Positions 30,244-45,497 are shown, counted from the stretch's first letter. The stretch: DNA of 64,000 nt from Pseudomonas benzenivorans (GCF_900100495.1 NZ_FNCT01000008.1:124001-188000), one strand, 5' to 3'. The notes: generated by a model not told the origin, from the letters alone. Translations and numbers: made by a program.

Positions 30244-31977
30244 ATGGATATCCAACGCTCGATCCTGATCGTCGCCCTGGCAATCGTGTCCTATTTGATG
30301 GTTCTCCAATGGAACCAGGACTACGGTCAAGCTGCCCTGCCGACTCAGACTGCCGCAGTTAGCAGCGTTCCGGGGTTACCGGAAACCGCCGCCGCCACCA
30401 GCAGTGACGATATACCGACGGCCGATGCCGACGGCAGCGCACCGAGTGTGGCGACTGCTGCGGTCAGTGATGAACTGATCCGGGTGAAGACCGACGTACT
30501 CGATCTGGCCATTGACCCGCGTGGTGGCGACATCGTGCAGCTCGAGCTGCCCCAGTACCCGCGCCGTCAGGATCGCCCGGATGTGCCCTTCCGCTTGTTC
30601 GATAACGGCGGCGAGTACCTGTACCTGGCCCAGAGCGGGTTGACCGGCGCCAATGGTCCGGATGCGCGGGCCAATGGCCGGCCGTTGTACAACAGCGAAA
30701 AGCGCACCTACCAACTGGCCGACGGCCAGGATCAACTGGTTGTCGACCTGAAATTCAGCGAAGCCGGGATCAATTACACCAAGCGCTTCAGCTTCAAACG
30801 CGGCTTGAACCCGGAGTGTTCGGCGAAACAACAGCAGCAGAAAAAAACCGGCTGCATCAACGGCGATGGCTATCAGGTCGCGATTAGTTACCTGATCGAC
30901 AACCAGAGCGACGCAGCCTGGAGCGGCAATCTGTTCGCCCAGCTCAAGCGCGACGACAGCGGCGATCCTTCGTCCAGCACCGCCACCGGCACCGCGACCT
31001 ACCTGGGTGCGGCACTCTGGACCGCCGAAGAACCGTACAAAAAAGTGTCGATGAAGGACATCGACAAGCAGTCGTTCAAGGAAACCGTGCAGGGCGGCTG
31101 GGTCGCCTGGCTGCAGCACTACTTCGTGACCGCCTGGATTCCGGCGAAGGACGACAGCAATGTGGTCCAGACCCGCAAGGACAGCCAGGGCAACTACATC
31201 ATCGGCTTCACCGGGCCGGCGTTGAACGTGCCGGCCGGCGCCGAGGCGCAAACCAGCGCCACCCTGTATGCCGGTCCGAAAAGCCAGGAACACCTGAAGA
31301 CCCTGTCGCCGGGCCTGGAATTGACCGTCGATTACGGCATCCTGTGGTTCCTCGCCCAACCGATCTTCTGGTTGCTCGGGCATATCCATGCCCTGCTGGG
31401 CAACTGGGGCTGGTCGATCATCGCCCTGACCATCGTCATCAAGCTGGCCTTCTTCCCCCTGTCGGCCGCCAGCTACAAGTCCATGGCGCGCATGCGCGCG
31501 GTCGCGCCCAAACTGGCACAGCTGAAAGAGCAGCATGGCGACGATCGGCAGAAGATGTCCCAGGCGATGATGGAGCTGTACAAGAAGGAGAAGATCAATC
31601 CGCTGGGCGGCTGCCTGCCGATCCTGGTGCAGATGCCGGTATTCCTCGCCCTCTACTGGGTGCTCCTGGAGAGCGTGGAAATGCGCCAGGCGCCATGGCT
31701 GCTGTGGATAACCGACCTGTCGATCAAGGATCCGTTCTTCCTCCTGCCGATCATCATGGGCGTCACCATGTTCATCCAGCAGCAGCTCAACCCGACGCCG
31801 CCGGACCCGATGCAAGCCCGGGTGATGAAACTGATGCCGATCATCTTCACCTTCTTCTTCCTCTGGTTCCCGGCCGGCCTGGTGCTGTACTGGGTGGTCA
31901 ACAACGTCTTGTCGATCGCTCAGCAGTGGTACATTACCCGCAAGATCGAAGCGGCGACGAAGGCGGCATCCGCTTAA
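30244..31977 (+). CDS. yidC: Membrane protein insertase YidC
   Basis: YidC inserts and folds inner-membrane proteins, alone or with SecYEG. The 577-residue gram-negative form starts MDIQRSILIVALAIVSYLMV (TM1), then a low-complexity Ala/Ser/Thr linker and a large periplasmic domain (about 60-350). It ends with the conserved five-helix core including GWSIIALTIVIKLAFFPLSA with the groove Arg/Lys region (YKSMARMRAVAPKL), LGGCLPILVQMPVFLALYW and FPAGLVLYWVVNN. A DnaA-box match lies at 31703-31711 within the gene. A strong terminator follows. Confidence 0.97.
   Translation: MDIQRSILIVALAIVSYLMVLQWNQDYGQAALPTQTAAVSSVPGLPETAAATSSDDIPTADADGSAPSVATAAVSDELIRVKTDVLDLAIDPRGGDIVQLELPQYPRRQDRPDVPFRLFDNGGEYLYLAQSGLTGANGPDARANGRPLYNSEKRTYQLADGQDQLVVDLKFSEAGINYTKRFSFKRGLNPECSAKQQQQKKTGCINGDGYQVAISYLIDNQSDAAWSGNLFAQLKRDDSGDPSSSTATGTATYLGAALWTAEEPYKKVSMKDIDKQSFKETVQGGWVAWLQHYFVTAWIPAKDDSNVVQTRKDSQGNYIIGFTGPALNVPAGAEAQTSATLYAGPKSQEHLKTLSPGLELTVDYGILWFLAQPIFWLLGHIHALLGNWGWSIIALTIVIKLAFFPLSAASYKSMARMRAVAPKLAQLKEQHGDDRQKMSQAMMELYKKEKINPLGGCLPILVQMPVFLALYWVLLESVEMRQAPWLLWITDLSIKDPFFLLPIIMGVTMFIQQQLNPTPPDPMQARVMKLMPIIFTFFFLWFPAGLVLYWVVNNVLSIAQQWYITRKIEAATKAASA
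31703..31711 (-). promoter_or_regulatory. DnaA box inside yidC
   Basis: TGTGGATAA, the complement of a perfect TTATCCACA. It is one of seven perfect boxes between 28995 and 36676. Confidence 0.6.
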
Positions 31978-32003
31978 CCTGTCATTGCTTCTAAGCTCTA
32001 CTA

Positions 32004-32029
32004 AACGCCCCTCTTCAGGGGCGTTTTGC
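32004..32029 (+). terminator. Terminator after yidC
   Basis: AACGCCCCT (32004-32012), loop CTTC, AGGGGCGTT (32017-32025) and TTG. It is a compact intrinsic terminator closing the rpmH-yidC operon, 23 bases before mnmE. Confidence 0.9.
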
Positions 32030-32051
32030 TAAGCCGCATTCGGAGACCCGC

Positions 32052-33419
32052 ATGTCTGCAGCCCGCGAAACCATCGCCGCCGTCGCCACCGCCCAGGGTC
32101 GTGGCGGCGTTGGCATCGTGCGTATCTCCGGCCCCCTGGCTGGGTCGCTGGCCCAGGCCGTCTGCCAGCGACAGCTCAGGCCGCGCTACGCCCACTACGG
32201 GCCATTTTTCGCGGATGACACGCAGGTGATCGATGAGGGGCTGGCGCTGTTCTTTCCGGCGCCCAACTCGTTTACCGGCGAGGATGTGCTGGAACTGCAG
32301 GGCCACGGTGGCCCGGTGGTCCTGGATCTGCTGCTGCGCCGCTGTCTGGAGCTCGGCGCGCGCCAGGCGCGGCCGGGGGAATTCAGCGAGCGCGCCTTTC
32401 TCAACGACAAGCTCGACCTGGCCCAGGCCGAGGCCATTGCCGACCTGATCGAAGCCAGTTCCGCGCAGGCTGCGCGCAACGCCCTGCGCTCGCTGCAAGG
32501 CGAGTTTTCCCGCCGCGTGCACGACCTCACCGAGCGCCTGATCGCCCTGCGCATCTACGTCGAGGCCGCCATTGACTTCCCCGAGGAGGAAATCGACTTC
32601 CTCGCCGATGGCCATGTGCTCGGCCTGCTCGAGCAGCTGCGCGAGCAGTTATCCACAGTGCTGCGCGAAGCAAGCCAAGGCGCGCTGCTGCGCGACGGCA
32701 TGACGGTGGTCATCGCCGGGCGGCCGAATGCCGGCAAGTCGAGCCTGCTGAATGCCCTGGCCGGACGCGAGGCGGCCATCGTCACCGAGATCGCCGGCAC
32801 CACCCGCGACGTACTGCGCGAACATATCCACATCGATGGCATGCCGCTGCACGTGGTAGACACCGCCGGCTTGCGCGACACCGAGGATCAGGTGGAGAAG
32901 ATCGGCGTCGAGCGCGCCCTGAAAGCCATCGCCGAGGCGGACCGCATTCTCCTGGTGGTGGATGCAACCGCCCCCGAGGCCGCCGATCCCTTTGCCCTGT
33001 GGCCGGAGTTCCTCGATCTGCGTCCCGACCCGGCCAAGGTCACGCTGATTCGCAACAAGGCCGACCTGTCAGGCGAGCCGGTGACCCTGGAAGTCAGCGG
33101 CGATCGCCATGTGACCATCAGCCTGTCGGCCAAATCCAGCGCCGGCCTGGATCTGCTGCGCGAGCACCTGAAGGCCTGCATGGGTTACGAGCAGACCGCG
33201 GAAAGCAGTTTCAGCGCCCGCCGTCGCCATCTGGAAGCGTTGCGCCAAGCGTCCACCTACCTGGATCACGGCCACGCGCAATTGACCCTCGCCGGCGCCG
33301 GCGAGCTGCTGGCCGAAGACCTGCGCCTGGCGCAACAGGCCTTGGGCGAAATCACCGGAGCCTTCAGTTCCGACGACCTGCTCGGGCGGATTTTCTCCAG
33401 CTTCTGCATCGGCAAGTAA
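32052..33419 (+). CDS. mnmE: tRNA modification GTPase MnmE (TrmE)
   Basis: MnmE works with MnmG to make the cmnm5/nm5 groups at wobble U34 of some tRNAs. It has 455 residues with an N-terminal folate-binding domain ([20 protein letters not shown]). A helical domain follows, with an inserted G domain: [14 protein letters not shown] (G1, near 224), GTTRD (G2), DTAGLRDT (G3), NKAD (G4). The C-terminal FCIGK carries the catalytic Cys. A perfect DnaA box lies at 32649-32657 in the coding sequence. Confidence 0.97.
   Translation: MSAARETIAAVATAQGRGGVGIVRISGPLAGSLAQAVCQRQLRPRYAHYGPFFADDTQVIDEGLALFFPAPNSFTGEDVLELQGHGGPVVLDLLLRRCLELGARQARPGEFSERAFLNDKLDLAQAEAIADLIEASSAQAARNALRSLQGEFSRRVHDLTERLIALRIYVEAAIDFPEEEIDFLADGHVLGLLEQLREQLSTVLREASQGALLRDGMTVVIAGRPNAGKSSLLNALAGREAAIVTEIAGTTRDVLREHIHIDGMPLHVVDTAGLRDTEDQVEKIGVERALKAIAEADRILLVVDATAPEAADPFALWPEFLDLRPDPAKVTLIRNKADLSGEPVTLEVSGDRHVTISLSAKSSAGLDLLREHLKACMGYEQTAESSFSARRRHLEALRQASTYLDHGHAQLTLAGAGELLAEDLRLAQQALGEITGAFSSDDLLGRIFSSFCIGK
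32649..32657 (+). promoter_or_regulatory. DnaA box inside mnmE
   Basis: Perfect TTATCCACA in the coding strand of mnmE. Confidence 0.6.
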
Positions 33420-33498
33420 GATGGGTGGGGCCGCCTAGGTCGGCCCGTCCAACTCCCCCATCTCTCCCCCATCCTTTCGCTGAGCCCTTCCCGAGGGT

Positions 33499-33520
33499 CA
33501 CCCAGGCAGGTCTTTGCCTG
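33499..33520 (+). terminator. Hairpin after mnmE
   Basis: CCCAGGCA and TGCCTGGG pair around GGTCTT, 80 bases after the mnmE stop. This is a possible terminator without a U-run. Confidence 0.5.
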
Positions 33521-33564
33521 GGCGAAAGCACATCCGCAATCGGCCGATTCCATTGCCCGAGCCC

Positions 33565-33825
33565 TGTGGAAAACCGGTCCTCAGCCCGGTCGATAACCCG
33601 GTGATAAGAGGACGGATAAATCTCCCTGTGCATAACTCGCGCTTTCATCCACAGCTTGTGGACCGCTCTCGAACAGGCTCACATCAGGCTCAACACAGAC
33701 TTTTGAACCGCTGGAAGCCCTGCAGCCACTGGTCTGCAGCGATCTATCCACAGAAACTGCCGGCCTAAGTAATAAACATAAAAACAAGGCTTTATAAAAA
33801 TTCATTCTTTTATTCTTTATTAACC
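33565..33825. other. DnaA-box cluster plus AT-rich tract between mnmE and mnmG
   Basis: Within 190 bases there are TTATGCACA (33627-33635, minus strand, fits TTATNCACA) and three one-mismatch boxes: TTTTCCACA (33565-33573, minus), TCATCCACA (33645-33653) and CTATCCACA (33744-33752). An AT-rich tract follows (about 33766-33823, with AATAAACATAAAAAC and TTTATAAAAATTC). This combination resembles an origin, and E. coli oriC lies beside mnmG (gidA). Whether it is active is unknown. The rest of the 547-base gap (33420-33966) holds a hairpin and the mnmG promoter region. Confidence 0.6.
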
Positions 33826-33898
33826 GACACTCCTTTGCGCGCCCCGGGAGGCTGGCTATTTTTTGTGCAAAAGGCTTCTTTCAGCCCGGCTAACTCCC

Positions 33899-33904
33899 TA
33901 TACT
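33899..33904 (+). promoter_or_regulatory. Possible -10 of mnmG promoter
   Basis: TATACT is 63 bases before the mnmG start. The -35 region (TTCTTT at 17 bases) is weak. Confidence 0.4.
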
Positions 33905-33966
33905 TGCCGCCTTTCCAGCTTTTCAAACCCAAAAGCCCCCATTTCTCAACAGGCACGAGGTGCGTG

Positions 33967-35858
<1,892 letters not shown>

Positions 35859-35859
<1 letters not shown>

Positions 35860-36506
35860 TGTCTCTGGTCACTTCCCGGCATGCCGACGAACTGGCGCAA
35901 GGAGCCCGCGAGCTGGGCGTCGTGCTGACCGAGTTGCAACAGCAGCAACTGCTCGCCTACCTGGCGTTGCTGATCAAGTGGAACAAGGCCTACAACCTCA
36001 CCGCGGTGCGCGATCCCGACGAAATGGTCTCGCGCCACCTGCTCGACAGCCTGAGCGTGGTGCCCTATGTCGCCGAGGCTGGGGATAATTGGCTGGACGT
36101 CGGCAGCGGTGGCGGCATGCCGGGCATTCCCTTGGCCATCCTGTTCCCCGAGCGGCGCTTCACCCTGCTCGATTCCAACGGCAAGAAGACCCGCTTCCTC
36201 ACCCAGGTGAAGCTGGAATTGAAACTGGCCAACCTGGAAGTTATCCACAGCCGGGTCGAAGCCTTCATTCCCGAAGTGCCATTCAGCGGTATCTGTTCAC
36301 GTGCCTTCAGCTCGTTGGCGGATTTTGCCAGCTGGACCCGTCATCTGGGCGATACGCAAACCCGGTGGCTGGCGATGAAGGGCGTGCACCCGGACGACGA
36401 ACTGCAGGCCCTGCCGGCGGACTTCCGTCTGATTGCTACCCATGTGCTCAAGGTTCCCGGTTGCCAAGGCCAGCGCCATCTGTTGATACTGCGTCGCTCG
36501 GTTTAG
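35859..36506 (+). CDS. rsmG: 16S rRNA (guanine-527 N7)-methyltransferase
   Basis: RsmG (GidB) adds m7G527 to 16S rRNA. Its 215 residues carry the class I SAM motif [17 protein letters not shown] near 73-89 and [20 protein letters not shown] near 36, typical of GidB. TGATG overlap with mnmG implies coupling. parA starts 12 bases downstream, giving the conserved mnmG-rsmG-parA-parB order. A DnaA box lies at 36241-36249 in the gene. Confidence 0.96.
36241..36249 (+). promoter_or_regulatory. DnaA box inside rsmG
   Basis: Perfect TTATCCACA in the rsmG coding strand. Confidence 0.55.
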
Positions 36507-36518
36507 GGGGAAGGCAGC

Positions 36519-37307
36519 ATGGCCAAGGTATTCGCAATCGCTAACCAGAAGGGCGGTGTGGGCAAGACCACCACCTGCATCAACCTGGCCGCCTCGCTGG
36601 TGGCGACCAAGCGCCGCGTGCTGTTGATCGACCTCGATCCCCAGGGCAACGCGACCATGGGCAGCGGTGTGGATAAGCATGCCCTGGAGCATTCGATCTA
36701 CGACGTGCTGATCGGCGAATGCAACCTGGTCGAGGCCATGCAGTTTTCCGAGCACGGCGGTTACCAGTTGTTGCCGGCCAACCGCGACCTGACTGCCGCG
36801 GAAGTCGCCCTGCTGGAAATGAAGATGAAGGAAAGCCGCCTGCGTTATGCATTGGCGCCGATCCGCGAGAATTACGACTACATCCTCATCGACTGCCCGC
36901 CGGCGTTGTCGATGCTGACCATCAACGCCCTGGTCGCCGCCGATGGGGTGATCATCCCCATGCAGTGCGAGTACTACGCCCTGGAAGGCCTGAGCGACCT
37001 GGTCAACAGCATCCAGCGGATCGCCCAACTGCTCAATCCGAGCCTGAAGATCGAAGGCCTGCTGCGCACCATGTACGATCCGCGCATCAGCCTGACCAAC
37101 GATGTGTCCGCCCAGCTCAAGGAACATTTTCCCGAGCAGCTGTACCAAACCGTGATCCCGCGCAACGTGCGCCTGGCCGAGGCACCGAGCTTCGGCATGC
37201 CGGCGCTGGTGTATGACAAGCAATCCCGTGGCGCCATCGCCTACCTGGCCTTGGCCGGCGAACTGGTTCGTCGCCAGCGTGCCGGCGCCCACACCGCAAC
37301 CGCATAA
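36519..37307 (+). CDS. parA: Chromosome partitioning ATPase ParA (Soj)
   Basis: ParA is the deviant-Walker ATPase that moves ParB-parS complexes on the nucleoid. Its 262 residues include NQKGGVGKTTTCINLAASL (Walker A', residues 8-26), LIDLDPQGNATMGSG (A'') and YDYILIDCPPALSML (Walker B). It is followed by parB after 11 bases. The two parS sites are about 10.5-11 kb to the left in recF. A minus-strand DnaA box lies at 36668-36676 near the 5' end. Confidence 0.97.
   Translation: MAKVFAIANQKGGVGKTTTCINLAASLVATKRRVLLIDLDPQGNATMGSGVDKHALEHSIYDVLIGECNLVEAMQFSEHGGYQLLPANRDLTAAEVALLEMKMKESRLRYALAPIRENYDYILIDCPPALSMLTINALVAADGVIIPMQCEYYALEGLSDLVNSIQRIAQLLNPSLKIEGLLRTMYDPRISLTNDVSAQLKEHFPEQLYQTVIPRNVRLAEAPSFGMPALVYDKQSRGAIAYLALAGELVRRQRAGAHTATA
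36668..36676 (-). promoter_or_regulatory. DnaA box inside parA
   Basis: TGTGGATAA on the plus strand, complement of a perfect TTATCCACA. Confidence 0.55.
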
Positions 37308-37318
37308 GGAATTTCCGC

Positions 37319-38191
37319 ATGGCCGCCAAGAAACGAGGTCTAGGGCGAGGCCTGGACGCCCTGCTGGGGGGAACCAGCCTCACCGCTCTGCAGGAAGAGG
37401 CGGTCCAGGCCGACAGCCATGAACTGCACTACCTGCCGCTGGACCTGATCCAGCGCGGCAAGTACCAGCCGCGCCGCGACATGGATCCCACGGCACTGGA
37501 TGAGCTGGCCCAGTCGATCAAGGCCCAGGGTGTGATGCAGCCGATCGTGGTGCGGCCGATCGGCGGCGGGCGCTACGAGATCGTCGCCGGCGAACGGCGC
37601 TGGCGTGCCTGCCACCAGGCCGGCCTGGACAAGATTCCGGCCATGGTCCGCGAACTGCCGGACGATGCCGCCATCGCCATGGCCTTGATCGAGAACATCC
37701 AGCGCGAGGATCTCAACCCGATCGAGGAGGCCGTCGCCCTGCAGCGCCTGCAGCAGGAGTTCCAGCTGACCCAGCAGCAGGTGGCCGAGGCGGTGGGCAA
37801 GTCGCGGGCGACCATCACCAACCTGTTGCGCCTGATCGCCTTGCCGGAGGAGATCAAGACCCTGCTGGCCCATGGCGACCTGGAAATGGGTCATGCCCGG
37901 GCTTTGCTCGGTCTGCCAGTGGAACAGCAGGTAGAAGGCGCGCGACATGTTGTCGCACGTGGGCTGACCGTACGCCAGACCGAGGCGCTGGTTCGGCACT
38001 GGCTCAACGCCAAGGAAAAACCTGTCGACAAGGTCAAGGCCGACCCGGATATCAGCCGCCTGGAACAGCGCCTGGCCGAGCGCCTGGGCTCTCCGGTGCA
38101 GATCAAGCATGGGCAGAAAGGCAAAGGCCAACTGGTCATCCGCTACAGCTCGCTGGACGAATTGCAGGGCGTTCTTGCCCACATTCGCTGA
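37319..38191 (+). CDS. parB: Chromosome partitioning protein ParB (Spo0J)
   Basis: ParB binds parS and spreads as a CTP-dependent clamp to mark the origin. Its 290 residues begin MAAKKRGLGRGLDALLG, the N-terminal box that stimulates ParA. The CTPase/ParB domain has GRYEIVAGERRWRACHQAG (near 81-99) and ALIENIQREDLNPIEEA. A helix-turn-helix follows (LTQQQVAEAVGKSRATITNLLRL), then a C-terminal dimerisation domain. It is co-transcribed with parA; the atp promoter follows. Confidence 0.97.
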   Translation: MAAKKRGLGRGLDALLGGTSLTALQEEAVQADSHELHYLPLDLIQRGKYQPRRDMDPTALDELAQSIKAQGVMQPIVVRPIGGGRYEIVAGERRWRACHQAGLDKIPAMVRELPDDAAIAMALIENIQREDLNPIEEAVALQRLQQEFQLTQQQVAEAVGKSRATITNLLRLIALPEEIKTLLAHGDLEMGHARALLGLPVEQQVEGARHVVARGLTVRQTEALVRHWLNAKEKPVDKVKADPDISRLEQRLAERLGSPVQIKHGQKGKGQLVIRYSSLDELQGVLAHIR

Positions 38192-38235
38192 AACAATTAC
38201 CCCTGTAGGGCCTCATGGAAATCACTACCTGGCAG

Positions 38236-38264
38236 TTGAACCGGGGTAGAAGCGCCCCTATACT
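38236..38264 (+). promoter_or_regulatory. atp operon promoter
   Basis: TTGAAC (38236-38241), 17-base spacer, TATACT (38259-38264): a strong sigma70 promoter 74 bases before atpI. Confidence 0.85.
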
Positions 38265-38337
38265 CTGCGCGCTTTTGTCGGCACGAATTATGCCAAGTCG
38301 TTGATTTAAGGCGGCCGACGCCCGGGGGACAGTGACG

Positions 38338-39631
<1,294 letters not shown>

Positions 39632-39645
39632 GAACGCGTAGCGCA

Positions 39646-39694
39646 CCTGATGACCTTCTCCCTCGGGAGAAGGTGCCCGAAGGGCGGATGAGGG
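39646..39694. repeat. Dispersed repeat, copy 2 (atpB-atpE gap)
   Basis: CCTGATGACCTTCTCCCTCGG, then GAGAAGG and GGATGAGGG, match the copy at 5452-5503. It lies inside the atp operon and folds into a CCTTCTCCC/GGGAGAAGG hairpin. Confidence 0.75.
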
Positions 39695-39788
39695 TGCCTT
39701 TGCTCTTAGTGGACGCCCGCAAGGGCAGGCTTTAAACGATTTAGTTTTACCGCTCTACCTTAAGAAAACCTTAACCAATACGACATAA

Positions 39789-40061
<273 letters not shown>

Positions 40062-40118
40062 TCACTCATCTCGATGAGTGGATTGGTTTGACGGACAACG
40101 AACGAGCGAGGTGTTGGC

Positions 40119-40589
40119 GTGAACATTAATGCAACCCTGATTGGCCAGTCCGTTGCCTTCTTCATCTTCGTGCTGTTCTGCATGAAGTTCGTATGGCCTC
40201 CGGTCATTACGGCTTTGCAGGAGCGTCAGAAGAAGATCGCAGATGGCCTGGACGCTGCCAGCCGTGCGGCTCGTGACCTGGAGTTGGCCCAAGATAAAGT
40301 GGCTCAACAACTGCGCGAAGCCAAAGGCCAAGCAGCCGAAATCATTGAGCAAGCCAAGAAACGCGGAACCCAGATCGTCGACGAAGCCCGTGAACAGGCC
40401 CGTGTCGAAGCTGACCGCGTGAAGGCTCAGGCTCAGGCCGAGATCGAACAGGAACTGAACAGCGTCAAAGACGCCCTGCGCGCCCAAGTGGGTAGCCTGG
40501 CCGTCAGCGGTGCCGAGAAGATCCTGGGCGTATCCATCGACCAAAACGCGCATGCGGAGCTGGTTGCCAAACTGGCCGCCGAAATTTAA
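40119..40589 (+). CDS. atpF: F0F1 ATP synthase subunit b
   Basis: Subunit b is the peripheral stalk. Its 156 residues start at GTG ([20 protein letters not shown]), one N-terminal membrane helix, then a long Ala/Glu/Lys/Gln coiled coil (about 30-140). GAGG is 8-10 bases before the GTG. atpH follows after 14 bases. Confidence 0.96.
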   Translation: MNINATLIGQSVAFFIFVLFCMKFVWPPVITALQERQKKIADGLDAASRAARDLELAQDKVAQQLREAKGQAAEIIEQAKKRGTQIVDEAREQARVEADRVKAQAQAEIEQELNSVKDALRAQVGSLAVSGAEKILGVSIDQNAHAELVAKLAAEI

Positions 40590-40603
40590 GCGAGGGCGCG
40601 ATC

Positions 40604-41140
40604 ATGGCAGAACTGACCACGCTGGCCCGACCTTACGCTAAGGCTGCCTTCGAGTACGCCCAGGCCCACCAGCAACTGGCCTCCTGGTCAGCCATGCTCG
40701 GCCTGGCGGCAGCGGTGTCGCAAGACGACCGCATGCAGCGCGTGCTCAAGGCCCCGCGTCTGACGAGTACAGAGAAGGCCACCACCTTTATTGAGGTGTG
40801 TGGTGACAAGTTCGACGCCCAGGTACGCAATTTCATCCACGTTCTCGCCGAGAACGATCGCCTGGCCCTGTTGCCGGAGATCGTCGGCCTGTTCGAGCTG
40901 TACAAGGCCGAGCAGGAGAAGTCGGTCGACGTGGATGTCACCAGTGCCTTCGCATTGAGCGATGAACAGCAAGACAAACTCGCCAAGGTTCTCAGTGCAC
41001 GGCTCGGCCGAGAAGTGCGTCTGCACGCTGCGGAGGACGCCACCCTGATCGGTGGTGTCGTGATCCGCGCCGGCGACCTGGTTATCGATGGCTCAGTTCG
41101 CGGCAAACTCGCGAAGCTGGCCGAAGCATTGAAATCTTGA
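40604..41140 (+). CDS. atpH: F0F1 ATP synthase subunit delta
   Basis: Subunit delta joins the peripheral stalk to the top of F1. It has 178 residues, with the N-terminal six-helix domain beginning [20 protein letters not shown]. The conserved C-terminal [25 protein letters not shown] block near residue 148 is present. It is in operon order between atpF and atpA. Confidence 0.96.
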   Translation: MAELTTLARPYAKAAFEYAQAHQQLASWSAMLGLAAAVSQDDRMQRVLKAPRLTSTEKATTFIEVCGDKFDAQVRNFIHVLAENDRLALLPEIVGLFELYKAEQEKSVDVDVTSAFALSDEQQDKLAKVLSARLGREVRLHAAEDATLIGGVVIRAGDLVIDGSVRGKLAKLAEALKS

Positions 41141-41161
41141 GTTTGAAGGGGCAGCAGAGCT

Positions 41162-42706
41162 ATGCAGCAACTCAATCCTTCCGAAATTAGTGAAATCATC
41201 AAGGGGCGCATCGAGAAACTCGACGTCGCCTCCCAAGCCCGTAACGAAGGCACCATCGTCAGCGTTTCCGACGGTATCGTGCGCATTCACGGTCTCGCCG
41301 ATGTGATGTACGGCGAAATGATCGAGTTCCCGGCCGGCGTCTACGGTATGGCGCTGAACCTGGAGCAGGACTCCGTCGGTGCCGTGGTGCTGGGTGCCTA
41401 CACCAGCCTGGCCGAAGGCATGAGTGCCAAGTGCACCGGGCGCATCCTCGAAGTCCCGGTCGGTCCGGAACTGCTGGGTCGCGTGGTCGATGCCCTGGGC
41501 AACCCGATCGACGGCAAAGGCCCGCTGAACAACGTCGCCACCGACGCTGTGGAAAAGGTCGCACCGGGCGTGATCTGGCGTAAGTCGGTCGACCAGCCGG
41601 TACAGACCGGTTACAAGTCGGTCGATGCCATGATCCCGGTAGGCCGTGGCCAGCGCGAGCTGATCATTGGCGACCGGCAGATCGGCAAGACCGCCCTGGC
41701 CGTCGACGCCATCATCAACCAGAAGAACAGCGGCATCCGCTGCGTCTACGTGGCCATCGGTCAGAAGCAGTCGACCATCGCCAACGTGGTGCGCAAGCTG
41801 GAAGAGAACGGCGCCCTGGCCAACACCATCGTGGTGGCGGCTTCGGCTTCCGAATCCGCTGCCCTGCAGTTCATCGCACCCTACGCCGGCTGCACCATGG
41901 GCGAGTACTTCCGCGACCGCGGCGAAGACGCGCTGATCGTCTATGACGACCTGTCCAAGCAGGCCGTGGCCTACCGCCAGATATCCCTGCTGCTGCGCCG
42001 TCCGCCAGGCCGCGAAGCCTACCCGGGCGACGTGTTCTATCTCCACAGCCGTCTGCTGGAGCGCGCATCGCGCGTTTCCGAGGAATACGTCGAGAAGTTC
42101 ACCAATGGCGCCGTGACCGGCAAGACCGGTTCGCTGACCGCTCTGCCGATCATCGAAACCCAGGCGGGCGACGTTTCCGCGTTCGTTCCGACCAACGTGA
42201 TCTCGATCACCGACGGTCAGATCTTCCTGGAATCGGCGATGTTCAACTCGGGCATCCGTCCTGCGGTCAACGCCGGTATCTCGGTATCCCGCGTCGGTGG
42301 TGCCGCGCAGACCAAGATCATCAAGAAGCTTTCCGGTGGTATCCGTACCGCTCTGGCCCAGTACCGTGAACTGGCGGCTTTCGCCCAGTTCGCCTCCGAC
42401 CTGGACGAAGCCACCCGCAAGCAGCTCGAGCATGGTCAGCGCGTTACCGAGCTGATGAAGCAGAAGCAGTACTCGCCGATGTCGATCGCCGACATGTCGC
42501 TGTCGCTGTATGCCGCCGAGCGTGGTTTCCTGCAGGACATCGAAGTCGCCAAGATCGGCGCCTTCGAGCAGGCCCTGATTGCTTACTTCAACCGGGATCA
42601 CGCCGCTCTGCTGGCGAAGATCAACGAGAAGGGTGACTTCAACGACGAAATCGACGCGGGCCTGAAAGCCGGTATCGAGAAGTTCAAAGCCACCCAAACC
42701 TGGTAA
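41162..42706 (+). CDS. atpA: F0F1 ATP synthase subunit alpha
   Basis: This is the regulatory nucleotide-binding subunit of F1, 514 residues. Walker A is [11 protein letters not shown] near residues 169-179, Walker B is [11 protein letters not shown] near 263-273, and the signature [13 protein letters not shown] is present. The N-terminal beta-barrel starts [19 protein letters not shown]. It is 21 bases after atpH. Confidence 0.98.
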   Translation: MQQLNPSEISEIIKGRIEKLDVASQARNEGTIVSVSDGIVRIHGLADVMYGEMIEFPAGVYGMALNLEQDSVGAVVLGAYTSLAEGMSAKCTGRILEVPVGPELLGRVVDALGNPIDGKGPLNNVATDAVEKVAPGVIWRKSVDQPVQTGYKSVDAMIPVGRGQRELIIGDRQIGKTALAVDAIINQKNSGIRCVYVAIGQKQSTIANVVRKLEENGALANTIVVAASASESAALQFIAPYAGCTMGEYFRDRGEDALIVYDDLSKQAVAYRQISLLLRRPPGREAYPGDVFYLHSRLLERASRVSEEYVEKFTNGAVTGKTGSLTALPIIETQAGDVSAFVPTNVISITDGQIFLESAMFNSGIRPAVNAGISVSRVGGAAQTKIIKKLSGGIRTALAQYRELAAFAQFASDLDEATRKQLEHGQRVTELMKQKQYSPMSIADMSLSLYAAERGFLQDIEVAKIGAFEQALIAYFNRDHAALLAKINEKGDFNDEIDAGLKAGIEKFKATQTW

Positions 42707-42756
42707 GCCGCAGCGGGCCTCCGCGGAGGCCCGCCTGCTAACCCGATAGGTGTCAA

Positions 42757-43617
42757 ATGGCAGGCGCAAAAGAGATTCGCAGCAAGATTGCGAGCATCAA
42801 AAGCACGCAGAAGATCACCAGCGCCATGGAAAAGGTGGCGGTCAGCAAAATGCGCAGGGCACAACAGCGCATGGCGTCGAGCCGTCCCTACGCGGAGCGT
42901 ATCCGCCAGGTCATCGGTCATCTGGCCAACGCCAACCCGGAATACCGCCATCCGTTCATGGTCGAGCGCGAAGTCAAGCGCGTCGGTTATGTGGTGGTGA
43001 GCAGTGACCGTGGTCTGTGTGGTGGTCTGAATACCAACCTGTTCAAGGCTCTGGTCAAGGACATGGCGAGCAATCGCGAGCAAGGCGTGGAGATCGATCT
43101 CTGCGTGGTTGGCAGCAAGGGTGCGGCATTCTTCCGCAACTTTGGTGGCAATGTCGTTGCTGCGATCAGTCACCTGGGCGAGGAACCGTCGATCAACGAT
43201 CTGATCGGTAGCGTCAAGGTCATGCTCGATGCCTACCTCGCGGGGCGCATTGACCGTCTGTCCGTGGTCTCGAACAAGTTCATCAACACCATGACGCAAA
43301 AGCCGACGGTGGAGCAGTTGATTCCGCTGGTGGCCGATCCGGATCAGGAACTCAAGCATCACTGGGACTACCTCTACGAACCCGACGCCAAGGAGCTGCT
43401 GGACGGCTTGATGGTGCGTTACGTGGAATCGCAGGTGTACCAGGCGGTGGTCGAGAACAACGCGGCCGAACAGGCTGCGCGGATGATCGCGATGAAGAAC
43501 GCCACCGACAACGCCGGTGACCTGATCAGCGATTTGCAGCTGATCTACAACAAGGCGCGTCAGGCAGCGATCACCCAAGAGATTTCGGAAATCGTCGGCG
43601 GCGCTGCCGCGGTTTAA
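42757..43617 (+). CDS. atpG: F0F1 ATP synthase subunit gamma
   Basis: Subunit gamma is the central rotor shaft. Its 286 residues form N- and C-terminal coiled-coil helices: [20 protein letters not shown] and [22 protein letters not shown] sequence ([16 protein letters not shown]) near the end. The [15 protein letters not shown]ossmann-like middle is present. It is placed between atpA and atpD. Confidence 0.97.
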   Translation: MAGAKEIRSKIASIKSTQKITSAMEKVAVSKMRRAQQRMASSRPYAERIRQVIGHLANANPEYRHPFMVEREVKRVGYVVVSSDRGLCGGLNTNLFKALVKDMASNREQGVEIDLCVVGSKGAAFFRNFGGNVVAAISHLGEEPSINDLIGSVKVMLDAYLAGRIDRLSVVSNKFINTMTQKPTVEQLIPLVADPDQELKHHWDYLYEPDAKELLDGLMVRYVESQVYQAVVENNAAEQAARMIAMKNATDNAGDLISDLQLIYNKARQAAITQEISEIVGGAAAV

Positions 43618-45024
<1,407 letters not shown>

Positions 45025-45066
45025 TCACCCGTGCGCCCGGCAACGGGCGCTTACGTGAGGCTAGAT

Positions 45067-45495
45067 ATGGCTATGACAGTCCATTGCGACATCGTCAGCG
45101 CAGAAGGCGAAATCTTCTCCGGTCTGGTCGAGATGGTGATCGCGCACGGCAACCTGGGTGATCTGGGTATCGCCCCGGGCCACGCGCCGTTGATCACCGA
45201 CCTCAAGCCGGGTCCGATTCGCCTGGTCAAGCAGGGTGGCGAAGCCGAGGTGTATTACATCTCCGGCGGTTTCCTGGAAGTGCAGCCGAACATGGTCAAG
45301 GTTCTTGCCGACACCGTGCAGCGCGCCGCCGACCTGGACGAAGCCTCCGCTCAGGAAGCCGTCAAGGCTGCCGAGAAGGCCCTGCATGAACGTGGCGCGG
45401 AGTTCGACTACGGCTCCGCCGCTGCTCGCCTGGCCGAGGCCGCAGCCCAGCTGCGTACTGTCCAGCAGCTGCGCAAGAAGTTCGGCGGTAGCTGA
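45067..45495 (+). CDS. atpC: F0F1 ATP synthase subunit epsilon
   Basis: Subunit epsilon is the regulatory foot of the rotor. The ATG at 45067, with GAGG upstream, gives 142 residues. An N-terminal beta-sandwich ([39 protein letters not shown]) is followed by a two-helix C-terminal domain. It is the last gene of the operon, followed by a MITE-like repeat and a strong terminator. Confidence 0.97.
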   Translation: MAMTVHCDIVSAEGEIFSGLVEMVIAHGNLGDLGIAPGHAPLITDLKPGPIRLVKQGGEAEVYYISGGFLEVQPNMVKVLADTVQRAADLDEASAQEAVKAAEKALHERGAEFDYGSAAARLAEAAAQLRTVQQLRKKFGGS

Positions 45496-45497
45496 TA

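Noticed and set aside
41093..42769. Minus-strand open frame of 558 codons opposite atpA
   Set aside because: Shadow of atpA codon bias; no motif or ribosome binding site.
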